DNA of 46,625 nt from a virus. Under the pieces are notes generated by a model. The model was not told the origin of the DNA. It was given only the letters and a program-made list of their open reading frames with translations, and made no database searches. This document shows, one piece after another, positions 23,037 through 31,437 of this stretch. Made by a program: the position numbers and the translations under genes. Each line of letters starts with the position of its first letter. Position 1 is the stretch's first letter. The DNA is taken from IMG/VR virus record IMGVR_UViG_3300047462_000143, positions 1-46,625 of that record. One strand, 5' to 3'.

Positions 23037-25624
23037 TATGGATAGGCGAAAACGCCGGTGTTGATCTGCGGATTGCTGTCGGCCTTGATCTTCTTATTCA
23101 ACTCCTTGAGTTGATCGACCATGGTGCTCATCAGCGTGGACTGCTTCCGGCGTTCGGCCATCGCCGGATCGCCGCCACCGGCGCCGCCACCCCCGCCGAT
23201 CCGCCGCAACGCGCTCGCGGCCGGTGAGCCATCGCCCTTTAGGCTTTCCTCGAGGCTGGCCCGAGTCTCAGCAAGTTTCGACGCCTGATCCTTATCGACG
23301 CCGGCGCCCACCATCTCCTTGGTCAATTCGCCGACGCGCTTTTGATGGTCGATCTCTCGCATGGACTTGGTATCGCCGCGGGCCTCTGCAAGCAGCCGCG
23401 CGGAATCGAGCGCAAAATTCTGCTCGTACTCGCCGCGCTTCTTATTACGTAGCGCCCTCTCGCCGGCCTGTTCCGCCGCGGCGTCCTGGTCGGCATTCGG
23501 ATCGCCCTGCTTCCGCAGCTCCGCGATCCGCTGCTGCAGCTTCTCGGCATCCTCCAGCGCGGCAAGGTGCGTCTGGTCGCCGGCCAGCTCCGCCGCGATC
23601 CCTTCCATCTTCAGCGCGTGCGCGCGTTGCGCCGTCTGCGCCTGGACTGCGGCCTCGGCCTCGACTTCCTTCCGCGCCTCGGCTTCCGGATTGCTGACGC
23701 CGGCCTGGCGCAACTGCTTCGTGCGCTCGATGATCTTCTGTTCGCGCTCGAGCGATTCGATCAGCCGGGAGTTCCCGTCGAGTTCCGCTTTCAGGATAGC
23801 GATCTTCGCCGCCGCCGCCTGCGTCGTCTCGCCGGCCTCCTTGCGCTTCTTGTTGATTTCGTCGAGCTGCTCGCTCGCGTCGATCAACTGCTTGAGTTCC
23901 ACCAGCTCGTCATCGGACTTCTCCGGTTTGTCCCGCAGCTCTTTGATCTTCGCGGCGATCCAGTTTTCATCCGCACCCTGGACCGGCAACGAATTGAGAA
24001 CGTCCTGGCGCTGGTCATCCGCGCTATCCGAGCCCCGCTGCGCAATCGCCTGTTTCTTGTCGTAAGCATCGAGCAGCCCCGCCATTTCAGTCCGCAGCTT
24101 CGCGGCTTGCTGGGCGCTTTCCGCCAGCGCCTCCGCGCGGGCCTTCTCTTCCGCGCGCGCCCGCATCACCAGGTCTGGAATCTTCGACAGTTCCTTTTGC
24201 TGCAGGGCAATCGAGTCGGCCTGGATTTGCAGCCCTTGCGTGACGGTCGCTTTGCCCGAGTCATCGAGGTTCGCATAATCATCGTCGACGTGCTTGAGCT
24301 TTTCGTGGACGTCATCGAGTTGCTCGGCAAGGCTCTTCGCGGCATCCGTGCGGTCCTGCTCGCTGCTGACGTTGGCCAGCATCGCCGCGTTCCGCTTCAC
24401 CAGGTCCTCGGTCTCACGGTTCACCGCGTTCGACCCGCTGATCATAGCCTCCATCTGCGCCTGCTTCTCGAGCATCTTGCCGTAAATGAATGTCGCGGCC
24501 GTGAGCGCGATCCCGACCGGGCCGAACGCCGCGATGATACCTGCAGCCGCTTCACGCGCGGCCACCAGCATTCCCATGAAGGTTACCCGGGCGGTGGCGA
24601 GCAGCTCGAGGAGCGTGACGTTCTGCGCTTGAATCCGGATCGTAAGCAAATCCATCTGCACCCGCGCCTTATTAATCACCTGGGTCATCGTCATCATTCC
24701 AATGCCGGCAATCCGCGCGGATGTCCCGATCTCCGTAATGGATAACGTGAAGAGCCTGGCCTTGATGCTGTTCATCGCCATTGCTGCGCCGATGCCGATC
24801 AGGATGGGCGCCAGTTCCCGTGCCGCTGTGGCAAGACGCGCGGCGTCCTTCGCGGCGCCGCTGAGGGCGGACCCGATCGAAGCGCCGATCCCGGTAAAGT
24901 CCATCTTGCTCAGCTTCTCGAGGAATCCACCGTCAGCGAGGTTGCCCGCGATCGCCGCCGTGAATTCGAGCATCTTGGTTTTCACCCCATTGATGGCCAC
25001 CGCGAATTGATGGAACTTCTCGGCATTGGCCTCGAGAGTCTCGCCCAAGCCGCCCACCTGCTCCTTCGCGGTCTCGATGGCGTCCTTATCCATCAGCAGC
25101 GCGAGCATCTGGGCCCCGCGCTTGCCGAAGAGCTGCATCGCCAGGCCTGTCCGTTCCGAGGCATCGGAGATCCCGGCGAACGCTTTCTGAAGGCTGGTGA
25201 GCTGCTCGATGGCGGATTCGCTCCGGAGCTGGCTGATGCTCAGACCGAGGCGCTGGAAAACGCCGGTGGTATCGAGCCCATCCTCATTCGTCCCGGCGAG
25301 TGCCTTCTGCAGCCGGGCCAGCGGCATCTGGACGCCATCCGCACCCATGCCGCAATTCTCGAACGCCTGGCGAAGGACAACCAGGTCCCGGACCGGTTGC
25401 CCGGTCGCCAGGCTGAGGTCCTTCATCTCCGCGCCCAGGTCGACCGCCTCGCGCACTTTATCGACGGCTTCGGTTACCGTCTCGAATGCCTCCCGCAGGA
25501 ATGCAAGCTGGACCAGGGCGCTCCGGAATTGGCTCTTGACCCCTTCGACCGCCTCGTTGACCTGGCCGATGGCCCCGAGGAACTGGGCGCAATTAAGCTG
25601 GATGTCAGACCGTAGCTGTGCCAT
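23036..25624 (-). CDS. Tape-measure protein, 862 aa
   Basis: Longest tail gene; its length would set tail length. N-terminal coiled coil (LNCAQFLGAIGQVNEAVEGV), hydrophobic segments around residues 240-290 and 340-390 (AAAGIIAAFGPVGIALTAAT), then about 300 residues of charged coiled coil rich in Gln/Lys/Glu. The C-terminus has a Gly-rich spot and a tail with LKELNKKIKADSNP. Follows the chaperone and gp10-like genes. ATG at 25624. Confidence 0.85.
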   Translation of the reverse strand: MAQLRSDIQLNCAQFLGAIGQVNEAVEGVKSQFRSALVQLAFLREAFETVTEAVDKVREAVDLGAEMKDLSLATGQPVRDLVVLRQAFENCGMGADGVQMPLARLQKALAGTNEDGLDTTGVFQRLGLSISQLRSESAIEQLTSLQKAFAGISDASERTGLAMQLFGKRGAQMLALLMDKDAIETAKEQVGGLGETLEANAEKFHQFAVAINGVKTKMLEFTAAIAGNLADGGFLEKLSKMDFTGIGASIGSALSGAAKDAARLATAARELAPILIGIGAAMAMNSIKARLFTLSITEIGTSARIAGIGMMTMTQVINKARVQMDLLTIRIQAQNVTLLELLATARVTFMGMLVAAREAAAGIIAAFGPVGIALTAATFIYGKMLEKQAQMEAMISGSNAVNRETEDLVKRNAAMLANVSSEQDRTDAAKSLAEQLDDVHEKLKHVDDDYANLDDSGKATVTQGLQIQADSIALQQKELSKIPDLVMRARAEEKARAEALAESAQQAAKLRTEMAGLLDAYDKKQAIAQRGSDSADDQRQDVLNSLPVQGADENWIAAKIKELRDKPEKSDDELVELKQLIDASEQLDEINKKRKEAGETTQAAAAKIAILKAELDGNSRLIESLEREQKIIERTKQLRQAGVSNPEAEARKEVEAEAAVQAQTAQRAHALKMEGIAAELAGDQTHLAALEDAEKLQQRIAELRKQGDPNADQDAAAEQAGERALRNKKRGEYEQNFALDSARLLAEARGDTKSMREIDHQKRVGELTKEMVGAGVDKDQASKLAETRASLEESLKGDGSPAASALRRIGGGGGAGGGDPAMAERRKQSTLMSTMVDQLKELNKKIKADSNPQINTGVFAYP

Positions 25625-25633
25625 GATTTACGT

Positions 25634-25729
25634 GTGATTAAGGCCCTGTTTAATGGTGTGCTGCTTTACCTGGGAGTGGTTGCTCTTGGGGTTGTGGCTG
25701 TTGGTCTGTTCTGGGCTTTGGCTCTCTAA
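25634..25729 (+). CDS. Possible 31-aa hydrophobic peptide on plus strand
   Basis: In the only sizeable gap of the tail module (25625-25732), the plus strand encodes GTG-initiated IKALFNGVLLYLG, then VVALGVVAVGLFWALAL and TAA: one long hydrophobic helix. Opposite to all neighbours. No ribosome-binding site is seen. Could be a small toxin or lysis modulator, or chance. Nothing else is visible in the gap. Confidence 0.25.
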   Translation: MIKALFNGVLLYLGVVALGVVAVGLFWALAL

Positions 25730-25732
25730 TGG

Positions 25733-26473
25733 CTAAAAGCCTGAGCTTCTAGCCGCCTTCTCAATCAGGTAGTCGGCTTGTCGATTCATGGCCCCGGCCT
25801 GCATGTCCAGGGCGCTCTGGATTCGCCGCTCGAACCCCTCGACGTTCAGGTTCCACTCGACCGCATGGATAATGGAGATGCGCGAGACCCCTTCGTCTTC
25901 CTTCAGGTCCATGAGGATGATCCCGAACGCAGTGCCGATCTTTCGAATCCACGCCGGCAGCTTGACTCCCAACGCCTCGGCCGCCGCGTTCCAGCCGGCC
26001 GCGAGGAAACCGACCCGCTTTTTAAGGGACTTCCTCAGCGCATCGAGCTGATAGATATCGACGTAATAGGCCGCGCGCTGGCCGCGCGTCATGACCTTCC
26101 GGCCGTGGAAATCCTTCCGAGCCCGGCGCTCCTCATAGATTTTCTTCACATCGGGATAGAGCACCTTCGTCTTCACGAAGATCGGGCTCTTCGGCGTGTG
26201 CCCGAATACCTTCTTGACCTGGCGCCGCCCGATCCGAGGGCGCCCTTCAAAGACGGCATCGAGGTCCCGGTCGATGGAACGCTCGCCCGCGCGGCGCGCA
26301 TCGAGGCCGGTGCGGCCGCCGCCGGCGGGAGGCGTGATCGAGACCACCTTCTTGACGAAGTTCCCGGCGACCTGTTTCAGAAGGACGTTCGTCTCCTTTG
26401 GGACGATCCGCCGAAGCAGCTCGAGGCCGCGGTTGAACGCGGTCGCGTCGATATCGAAGACTTCATCCGCCAT
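25733..26473 (-). CDS. HK97 gp10-like tail/minor structural protein, 246 aa
   Basis: N-terminus FNRGLELLRRIVPKETNVLL then a basic region with GRRQVKKVFG and IYEERRARKDF. The layout (N-terminal helices, basic centre) resembles minor tail or head-tail proteins of the gp10 type. Located between the tail chaperone extension and the tape-measure gene. ATG at 26473 overlaps the chaperone T stop. Confidence in the exact family is low. Confidence 0.5.
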   Translation of the reverse strand: MADEVFDIDATAFNRGLELLRRIVPKETNVLLKQVAGNFVKKVVSITPPAGGGRTGLDARRAGERSIDRDLDAVFEGRPRIGRRQVKKVFGHTPKSPIFVKTKVLYPDVKKIYEERRARKDFHGRKVMTRGQRAAYYVDIYQLDALRKSLKKRVGFLAAGWNAAAEALGVKLPAWIRKIGTAFGIILMDLKEDEGVSRISIIHAVEWNLNVEGFERRIQSALDMQAGAMNRQADYLIEKAARSSGF

Positions 26474-26672
26474 AATCCTGGAGCAGCTTGTAAAACTGAT
26501 CTTCCGCCGGCGCGCTTGGGATCACCGTCCAATGGCCCTCCTCGCGCATGTCCGCGTGCTCATATTGAAGGAACCGCGTCAGAGGCAATCGCCAGGTCAG
26601 GAAGTCCTCATCCCAATTGGTAATCTTCGCCAACCTGAGAATGCGCGAGGCGATCCAGATTGGCTCTACGAG
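26463..26672 (-). CDS. Tail assembly chaperone, T extension (frameshift product)
   Basis: 69 codons read only after a -1 shift from the 26666 gene: LVEPIWIASRILRLAKITNW and so on, ending LLQDYGG. There is no start of its own at a suitable place; an upstream ATG in the same frame would give a nonsense N-terminus antiparallel to no known domain. In lambda the homologous GT product links major tail protein and tape measure. The stop overlaps the next gene. The fused product would be about 227 residues. Confidence 0.8.
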   Translation of the reverse strand, partial: LVEPIWIASRILRLAKITNWDEDFLTWRLPLTRFLQYEHADMREEGHWTVIPSAPAEDQFYKLLQDYGG

Positions 26673-27145
26673 TTTGGGGGCGGCGAGTCCGGTTTCACGC
26701 CTGGGGGCAGAGGCTTCGGCGTGATCTCGACCTTGGCGCTCGACAGCGGCGCGAGGATCGTCCCGATCTGCTCGAGCGCCCCGGCAAGCGCATCCATCGG
26801 CAATTCGTCCGCCCACGCCAGGACCGCCTCGCGGAAGAGCTGCTCGTTGAACGCTACGCGACGCACATGCGCCAGCGGCGCCGCATGGATGAAGATGAAC
26901 GCCAGCGCCTCCAGCTCCGCGTTACGCGGCTGCCGGCGTTTGATCATGGCGCCCGTCTTCGGGTCCGGGACCTCGATCTCCTCGCCCGTCGGGTTGATCA
27001 GCTCGTTCTTCGTCACGCCCAGGAGCGCGTAGCTCCCGGCCGAGAGCGGGCGCAGCGTGACGCCGGCGACCACCGGCGCGTCCGGCCGGATAAAGGCGGC
27101 GAGATTCGCGAAATCCCGTTCCGCCTGAGTTTGTTCCGTGCTCAT
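26666..27145 (-). CDS. Tail assembly chaperone G-type protein, 159 aa
   Basis: Mainly helical, acidic at start, with PDAPVVAGVTLRPLSAG and RQPRNAELEALAFIFIHAAP. Ends PGVKPDSPPPNS then TAG. Gene order (before a frame-shifted extension and the tape measure) and the slippery CCCAAAC just before its stop identify it as the upstream chaperone frame. It would be made in excess over the fused form. Confidence 0.75.
   Translation of the reverse strand: MSTEQTQAERDFANLAAFIRPDAPVVAGVTLRPLSAGSYALLGVTKNELINPTGEEIEVPDPKTGAMIKRRQPRNAELEALAFIFIHAAPLAHVRRVAFNEQLFREAVLAWADELPMDALAGALEQIGTILAPLSSAKVEITPKPLPPGVKPDSPPPNS
26672..26678 (-). promoter_or_regulatory. Slippery heptamer CCCAAAC (-1 frameshift site)
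   Basis: Minus strand in zero frame reads CCG CCC CCA AAC TCG TAG. C CCA AAC fits X XXY YYZ. After a -1 shift the codons become CCC AAA CTC and reading continues for 69 codons. Only two zero-frame codons, one the stop, follow the site. This is the classic layout of tail chaperone frameshifting. Confidence 0.8.
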
Positions 27146-27579
27146 TTGGTCAGCAGGGAAAGCAGCCCGTTCTTGGTTTTGGCGTCGGCGTTGAAAGGAA
27201 TCAGCGCGATCTTCTTCCCCTTCCGGATGAGCGCAAGCGGCACGTCGCGCTTCAAGTGATCTACAGCCCGGGTGTGGTTCTCGAAGGCTAGCTTCATATA
27301 CGCCAGCGGATGCTCGGGATTATTTTTGACCCAATCCGGATCATGCCAGGCGCGGACCATTTCCGATGTATCATACTGGCCGCACTCGCTCTTTTCCTTG
27401 AGCACCCAGATGGTCTCGCGGCGTTTGCTGCCGTTGGGCAATAACTCGCGTGTATCTTTGAACGGCTCCGCGAGCGGGATGCCGAGGGTAAGCAGGCACA
27501 CCATCATGATGGTGTTCGGGGATTGGAGGGGATCGGTGTCCACCTCGTTGATGCGAACGAACTTGTCGCCTTTTTGCAT
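27142..27579 (-). CDS. Hypothetical tail-region protein, 145 aa
   Basis: Helical protein starting MQKGDKFVRINEVDTDPLQS. Contains CGQYDTSEMVRAWHDPDW and a basic stretch LKRDVPLALIRKGKKIALIP. Stop overlaps the chaperone start by four bases. Position immediately upstream of the chaperone pair; a tail-assembly role is possible but unproven. Confidence 0.55.
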   Translation of the reverse strand: MQKGDKFVRINEVDTDPLQSPNTIMMVCLLTLGIPLAEPFKDTRELLPNGSKRRETIWVLKEKSECGQYDTSEMVRAWHDPDWVKNNPEHPLAYMKLAFENHTRAVDHLKRDVPLALIRKGKKIALIPFNADAKTKNGLLSLLTK

Positions 27580-27612
27580 AGTGATCTTGGGATTGAAAGC
27601 GGCGGTTGCCCG

Positions 27613-27849
27613 CTACGCCGGAGGTTTGGGAGCAGGCGGCGCTTCGCCGGCCAACGGGGCCAGCGCGGCAGCCATCGCGCCAAGGCACTCGATGCGCTCG
27701 CCATCCGTTGCGATGCTCTTCTCGAGCATGGTCTTGAACTGGCCCTCTTTCGCCGTAAGAAGCTGCTTCTTGTGGATCTCGAGGTTTTGCTCCAGGACGC
27801 GCTTTTCGCCGCGGATTTGAGCAAGCTTGCGTTTTGCGTGGGCGTTCAT
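27613..27849 (-). CDS. Small coiled-coil protein, 78 aa
   Basis: ATG at 27849 gives MNAHAKRKLAQIRGEKRVLE, a charged amphipathic helix with heptad-like spacing, followed by a Pro/Ala tail (AGEAPPAPKPPA). Between two tail genes. Could be a minor tail or assembly cofactor. Confidence 0.55.
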   Translation of the reverse strand: MNAHAKRKLAQIRGEKRVLEQNLEIHKKQLLTAKEGQFKTMLEKSIATDGERIECLGAMAAALAPLAGEAPPAPKPPA

Positions 27850-27856
27850 ATCGAGA

Positions 27857-28207
27857 TCAGGCAACGACGACCCATAGGAGCACCGGGGCGGTATCAGCCT
27901 TCGCGTAGATAGTGCCCGTCTTCGGAGCCAGGAAGACACCCTGCCCCGGCAGAATTTTCTGCGGGAAGCCGTTGAAGCTGCTATTCGCATCGATCTGGAC
28001 GAAATTCGCCGAGTCCAGGTTCTTGACGAAGAGCATCTGAGGGAGCGCGAGGTCGCCGAAATCGAGCGCGGCCGCCGTCGTGCCGGCGAGCTGCTCGGAC
28101 CCGGTGAAACCGTCGGCCTGGGCGTCCGCGTGGAAAGAGACCGATCCCGAGGCGGAGTTGCCGCCCTGGGAAACGCTGACGGAAAGACTGGCGCTGATTT
28201 CGTTCAT
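27857..28207 (-). CDS. Beta-rich structural protein, 116 aa
   Basis: Alternating strands with many Ser/Gly/Ala: SASLSVSVSQGGNSASGSVS, later VKNLDSANFVQIDANSSFNG and ILPGQGVFLAPKTGTIYAKA. This looks like a small beta-sandwich virion protein (tail decoration or tube-associated). ATG overlaps the stop of the preceding tail gene (TGATG). Confidence 0.55.
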   Translation of the reverse strand: MNEISASLSVSVSQGGNSASGSVSFHADAQADGFTGSEQLAGTTAAALDFGDLALPQMLFVKNLDSANFVQIDANSSFNGFPQKILPGQGVFLAPKTGTIYAKADTAPVLLWVVVA

Positions 28208-28533
28208 CAGAGTGAGGTTGCGTTCGGGTAATTCTCGAAGCTGTATTCCCAGCCGTCGAAGTCGTCGTTCTTCTCCATGTTCTTGAACGAGTTGATGACC
28301 GTGACGCCGCCGGTGATGCTGCTGACGCCGGGATCGCCGACGCCCACGGCCACGGTGCAGACGCCATGGCCCTTCACGCTGCCTTTGAAGGTCGGGTTGA
28401 ACGTGTGGACTTTCGCGACCTCCCCGTTGCTCCCCTTGAGTGCCTTGGTCTCGATCAGATCCTCGGTGTCCACCGCATCGATCAGGCTTCCGGAGTTGAG
28501 CGTTACGCCGAAGGAGACTTCGCTGGCAGGCAT
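28207..28533 (-). CDS. Candidate major tail (tube) protein, 108 aa
   Basis: Starts MPASEVSFGVTLNSGSLIDA; beta-rich with HTFNPTFKGSVKGHGVCTVA and a C-terminal EKNDDFDGWEYSFENYPNAT. The gene lies between the tail-terminator-like protein and chaperone genes, the usual place of the tube protein. It is short for a tube protein, so it could be a minor subunit. The start has AAAGGAAAAA upstream and follows a TTGACA box (28548-28553). Confidence 0.55.
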   Translation of the reverse strand: MPASEVSFGVTLNSGSLIDAVDTEDLIETKALKGSNGEVAKVHTFNPTFKGSVKGHGVCTVAVGVGDPGVSSITGGVTVINSFKNMEKNDDFDGWEYSFENYPNATSL

Positions 28534-28555
28534 ACCACTTTTTCCTTTGTCAAAG

Positions 28556-28963
28556 TCAGAGCGCGCCCTGGCCCGCGCGAATCCGCAGTTCGGCGACCCA
28601 ATGAAACCCTTCCTTGCGCGCGTCCCGGACGCCGAGATGGGCGCCATAGAAATGGACGCCGGCGATCTCCAGGCCCTTCCACGGCTGATTGTAGAGCAGC
28701 GTCGTAAGCGCATCGAACCAGGCCGCGTGCTGCGCGGCCGTAACATCCTCCGCGTGGGCGTGCAGCGTGACCGAAAGTTCCGCGGATGCGATCGCGCTCG
28801 ATCCGAGCGGCTTCAGTTGCACGCATTCCACCACGATGCACGGCAGCTCCCGTTCGCCGTCCTGGGTGGCCGCATAGACGTTCACGCCATCGAGCGCTTC
28901 CGGTACCGGCGCCGCGGTGATGAGTGCCACAACCGAGGCCTCGCTTAGAAGCAGCGTCATCAT
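28556..28963 (-). CDS. Tail terminator-like protein, 135 aa
   Basis: Alpha/beta fold: MMTLLLSEASVVALITAAPV, then GERELPCIVVECVQLKPLGS and SVTLHAHAEDVTAAQHAAWF. Fits small tail-completion (gpU / DUF3168-type) proteins that cap the tube at the head end. Overlaps the neighbouring connector gene by four bases. Confidence 0.55.
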   Translation of the reverse strand: MMTLLLSEASVVALITAAPVPEALDGVNVYAATQDGERELPCIVVECVQLKPLGSSAIASAELSVTLHAHAEDVTAAQHAAWFDALTTLLYNQPWKGLEIAGVHFYGAHLGVRDARKEGFHWVAELRIRAGQGAL

Positions 28964-29277
28964 TCGTTCACCCCTCCGAGGTAACAGGTGAAGGCCAGCT
29001 CGTCCGCGTCCACCTTGATGATGCGCCAGGCCTGCGTCCCGACCAGGATTGTCTTTTGCGCCGCCGGCGTCTCAGCGTCGACCGCGAACTGTGAAAGAGG
29101 AATGACGATCTGCCCGCGCGCCCGCTGCACCTTGCCGCCGATCACCAGCTCGAGTTCCGTCGCAAACGAATCAAAGACCCCGTTGTAATTCGTGCCGGCG
29201 TAAGTGCATCCCGTTCCGCCTATGATATCGAACGCCTGGCTGAACATCGAGCCAATGGCATCGTCGAACTGGCTCAT
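28960..29277 (-). CDS. Head-tail connector-like protein, 105 aa
   Basis: ATG at 29277 gives MSQFDDAIGSMFSQAFDIIG, then beta strands (VDADELAFTCYLGGVNE at the end). Size and place (after head genes, before terminator-like gene) match head-tail joining proteins of the FII type. Overlap with both neighbours. Confidence 0.5.
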   Translation of the reverse strand: MSQFDDAIGSMFSQAFDIIGGTGCTYAGTNYNGVFDSFATELELVIGGKVQRARGQIVIPLSQFAVDAETPAAQKTILVGTQAWRIIKVDADELAFTCYLGGVNE

Positions 29278-29744
29278 TTCTTGATGTGGGCTTTGGCGGC
29301 CTCTCCGTGGACGCGGCAAAAATCGAGAAGGTTCCGCGCCTTCGCGGGCGTCAGCAACTTAGGCACGATGTCCGCGAACCCTTTGACCGGAGAGTAAGTG
29401 ACCAGGCGATTGAAGAGTTCCCCGAACGCGATCCCGGCCAGCTTGCGAGCGCCGGCCTCTCGGGCCTCGAAGAACGCGGCCACCTGTTCATTCGTCGCCT
29501 TCTTCACTCCGGCCTTCTCGCAAAAATCCTCGAGCGCTTTCTTCGGATAAAGCTCGAAGGTCGGTTTCGGCGCCGAAGGCACGATCACCAGGAGCCGGCG
29601 CTCGCCGGTTTTGTCGAGGTACTCGCCTTCTCCCAGGGCGATCAGCGCGTCCGCTGCCACTTTTCGCTTCTCCTCGAGCGCCGCGATCTCCGCGTCGAGA
29701 TCGAGAATGGTGGAGACCAGGGCGGAATGTTCGGCAGTTTCCAT
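29274..29744 (-). CDS. Hypothetical helical protein, 156 aa
   Basis: N-terminal coiled coil LDLDAEIAALEEKRKVAADA, then a short beta hairpin and helices up to AKARNLLDFCRVHGEAAKAH. First gene after the terminator at 29762-29804; strong ribosome-binding site AGGGGAGGGGA. Role unknown; position suggests head completion or tail initiation. Confidence 0.6.
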   Translation of the reverse strand: METAEHSALVSTILDLDAEIAALEEKRKVAADALIALGEGEYLDKTGERRLLVIVPSAPKPTFELYPKKALEDFCEKAGVKKATNEQVAAFFEAREAGARKLAGIAFGELFNRLVTYSPVKGFADIVPKLLTPAKARNLLDFCRVHGEAAKAHIKK

Positions 29745-29761
29745 GATTCCCCTCCCCTGTC

Positions 29762-29804
29762 AAAAAAGAGACGCCCCGCGCGAATCCCCCATCCGCGCGG
29801 GGCG
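29762..29804 (-). terminator. Rho-independent terminator
   Basis: Minus-strand stem CGCCCCGCGCG / CGCGCGGGGCG (11 bp), loop of 11 bases, then TCTCTTTTTTG. It separates the capsid gene group from the connector and tail genes. Immediately beyond lies TTGACA (29758-29763) and the start of the 156-aa gene. Confidence 0.85.
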
Positions 29805-29827
29805 CTAACCCCCAAACAACAAAGTAA

Positions 29828-30100
29828 TCAGGTCGATTTGACCTTTGGCTTTTCTGCCCTCGGCTTTTTCGGAGGCCTCGCGGGCTCTTCCTTCTCCGCT
29901 TTCGGCAGCCGGCGTATATACTTTACGCACCCAGAATCGCTCTCCCAAATCTCAAGGGTATGAAACTCCGGGTGGAACTTTCCGCGCCGGATGACTTCCT
30001 TCAGCGCGTCGCGCTGCTTCCGGATCGGGACCTCCGGCCCTGCCACCAGGAGCGGAGTGCCACCCTCGTGCGGATAACCGAGTGTGATGGCGGTCCTCAT
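29828..30100 (-). CDS. Hypothetical protein, 90 aa
   Basis: Starts MRTAITLGYPHEGGTPLLVA with ATGA overlap to the head-fibre gene. The C-terminus is a Lys/Pro/Arg tail (PPKKPRAEKPKVKST). Small beta domain followed by a flexible basic tail; could bind DNA or capsid. Last gene before the terminator. Confidence 0.55.
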   Translation of the reverse strand: MRTAITLGYPHEGGTPLLVAGPEVPIRKQRDALKEVIRRGKFHPEFHTLEIWESDSGCVKYIRRLPKAEKEEPARPPKKPRAEKPKVKST

Positions 30101-31419
30101 GCCGAGCCTTTGATCAGGCCCTTCTGGACCAGCGCAGCCTGCAATTCGTTTACCAGGGCGGTGAGCTGAGCGATGGTCGCCGCATTCACGCCGCCAAGGA
30201 GGGTGGTCGCGCCAAAGCTCGCAACGGCGCTGGTGGTCGTGGTGGCCACGGCATTGCCGGCGGCCCCCGCCGTGATCGCCGTAAGCGTCACGGTTGTCCC
30301 CGCGCCGGCTGCCGTCGCGCTGGCATTCGCGGCCGTCCCGGTCGAGTACTCCGTCCCGATCCCCGATCCGCCGTTGATCGCAAGGCAAAGATTCACAATC
30401 GAGGCCGCGAGATTGGCTCCGATCAAGACCTGGTTCGCGACGGTCGGCCCTGTGCTCAGGGCCGTCTTGAAGGTGTAGGTGGTCGCGCCGACGGTCACCG
30501 TCTCGTTGTTCGCCACGTTGCCGGCCAGCGTCAGGGCGCCGGTGGCGGCCGCGAGATTGGTTCCCCCCGTGAGCGTGACCGAACCGAAGCTCGCCATGGT
30601 GCTCGTCTCGGTGGTCGGGATCGCATTGCCGCCTGCGCCCGCATCGGTCGCCGTGAGGGTGACGGTGGTCGAGCCGGCGACCGCGGCCACGGCCGGGTTA
30701 GCCGGAGTGGTCCCGCTATAGGCCGTGCCGGCGCCGCTTCCGGAGCCGATCGCCGCGCAAAGGTTGTCGATGGTCTCCGCGAGCGTCCCGGCGATCACCA
30801 CCTCGTTATCGACGGTCGGCGAGTCCACAAGCGCCGACACAAAGGTGTAAGTCACCGCGCCGATTGTAACGGTCTCGCCGTTCAGCGGATTGCCGGTGAA
30901 GGTCAGCGTGCCGCTCGATGCGGTGAGGTCCGTGCCGCCCGCGAGCGTGGCGGCGCCGAAGCTGGCTATCGTGCCGGTGCTGGTGGTGACGATCGCGTTG
31001 CCCGCGCTGCCAGGCGTGATGGCCGTCAAGGCTACGCCGGTTCCGGAGGCTGCGGCGGTGACGCTCGCGTTGGCAACGGTGCCCGTGCCGTAAGTGCTCC
31101 CCGCGCCGGCGCCGGCGGCGATGGCGCTGCAAAGATTCGCGATGGCCGCGGCTGCGTTCGCCCCGATCAACACTTCATTGGCCGCGCCCGTCAGAGTCGT
31201 CTTGAACGTGTAGGTGGTCGCCCCGATGGTGACCGTATCGCCGTTGGACGGTTTTTCGCTGAAGGTCAAAACGCCCGAGGCCGCGGTGAGCAGCGGGACA
31301 GCCGCCTGGACCGATCCGGCGCGTTGCGGTGTCGGGCCGGCGCCGTGGAACCCGACGCCCTGGTTCGGGTTGATTCCGAACTGAATGCCCGCGCCGGTCT
31401 CTCTGACTTGAGTGAACAT
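30097..31419 (-). CDS. Head fibre/decoration protein with three repeats, 440 aa
   Basis: Three repeats of about 123 residues, each with TLTFTGNPLNGETVTIGAVT, then an ANEVLIGA-type helix and ASFGATTLAGGT. C-terminal segment IAQLTALVNELQAALVQKGL looks like a trimerising helix. Such repeats occur in phage capsid fibres. Gene lies next to the major capsid gene. Stop overlaps the following ATG. Confidence 0.7.
   Translation of the reverse strand: MFTQVRETGAGIQFGINPNQGVGFHGAGPTPQRAGSVQAAVPLLTAASGVLTFSEKPSNGDTVTIGATTYTFKTTLTGAANEVLIGANAAAAIANLCSAIAAGAGAGSTYGTGTVANASVTAAASGTGVALTAITPGSAGNAIVTTSTGTIASFGAATLAGGTDLTASSGTLTFTGNPLNGETVTIGAVTYTFVSALVDSPTVDNEVVIAGTLAETIDNLCAAIGSGSGAGTAYSGTTPANPAVAAVAGSTTVTLTATDAGAGGNAIPTTETSTMASFGSVTLTGGTNLAAATGALTLAGNVANNETVTVGATTYTFKTALSTGPTVANQVLIGANLAASIVNLCLAINGGSGIGTEYSTGTAANASATAAGAGTTVTLTAITAGAAGNAVATTTTSAVASFGATTLLGGVNAATIAQLTALVNELQAALVQKGLIKGSA
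30185..31270 (-). repeat. 369-bp tandem repeats (three units)
   Basis: Similar blocks start near 30190, 30560 and 30929. Period about 369 bp (123 codons), diverged more than the 249-bp fibre repeats. Confidence 0.6.
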
Positions 31420-31437
31420 TTGTACAGTATCGGCGGT

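Noticed and set aside
23567-24745. Long plus-strand open frame opposite the tape-measure gene
   Set aside because: Composition is Leu/Arg/Asp shadow; the minus-strand protein is clearly a tape measure.
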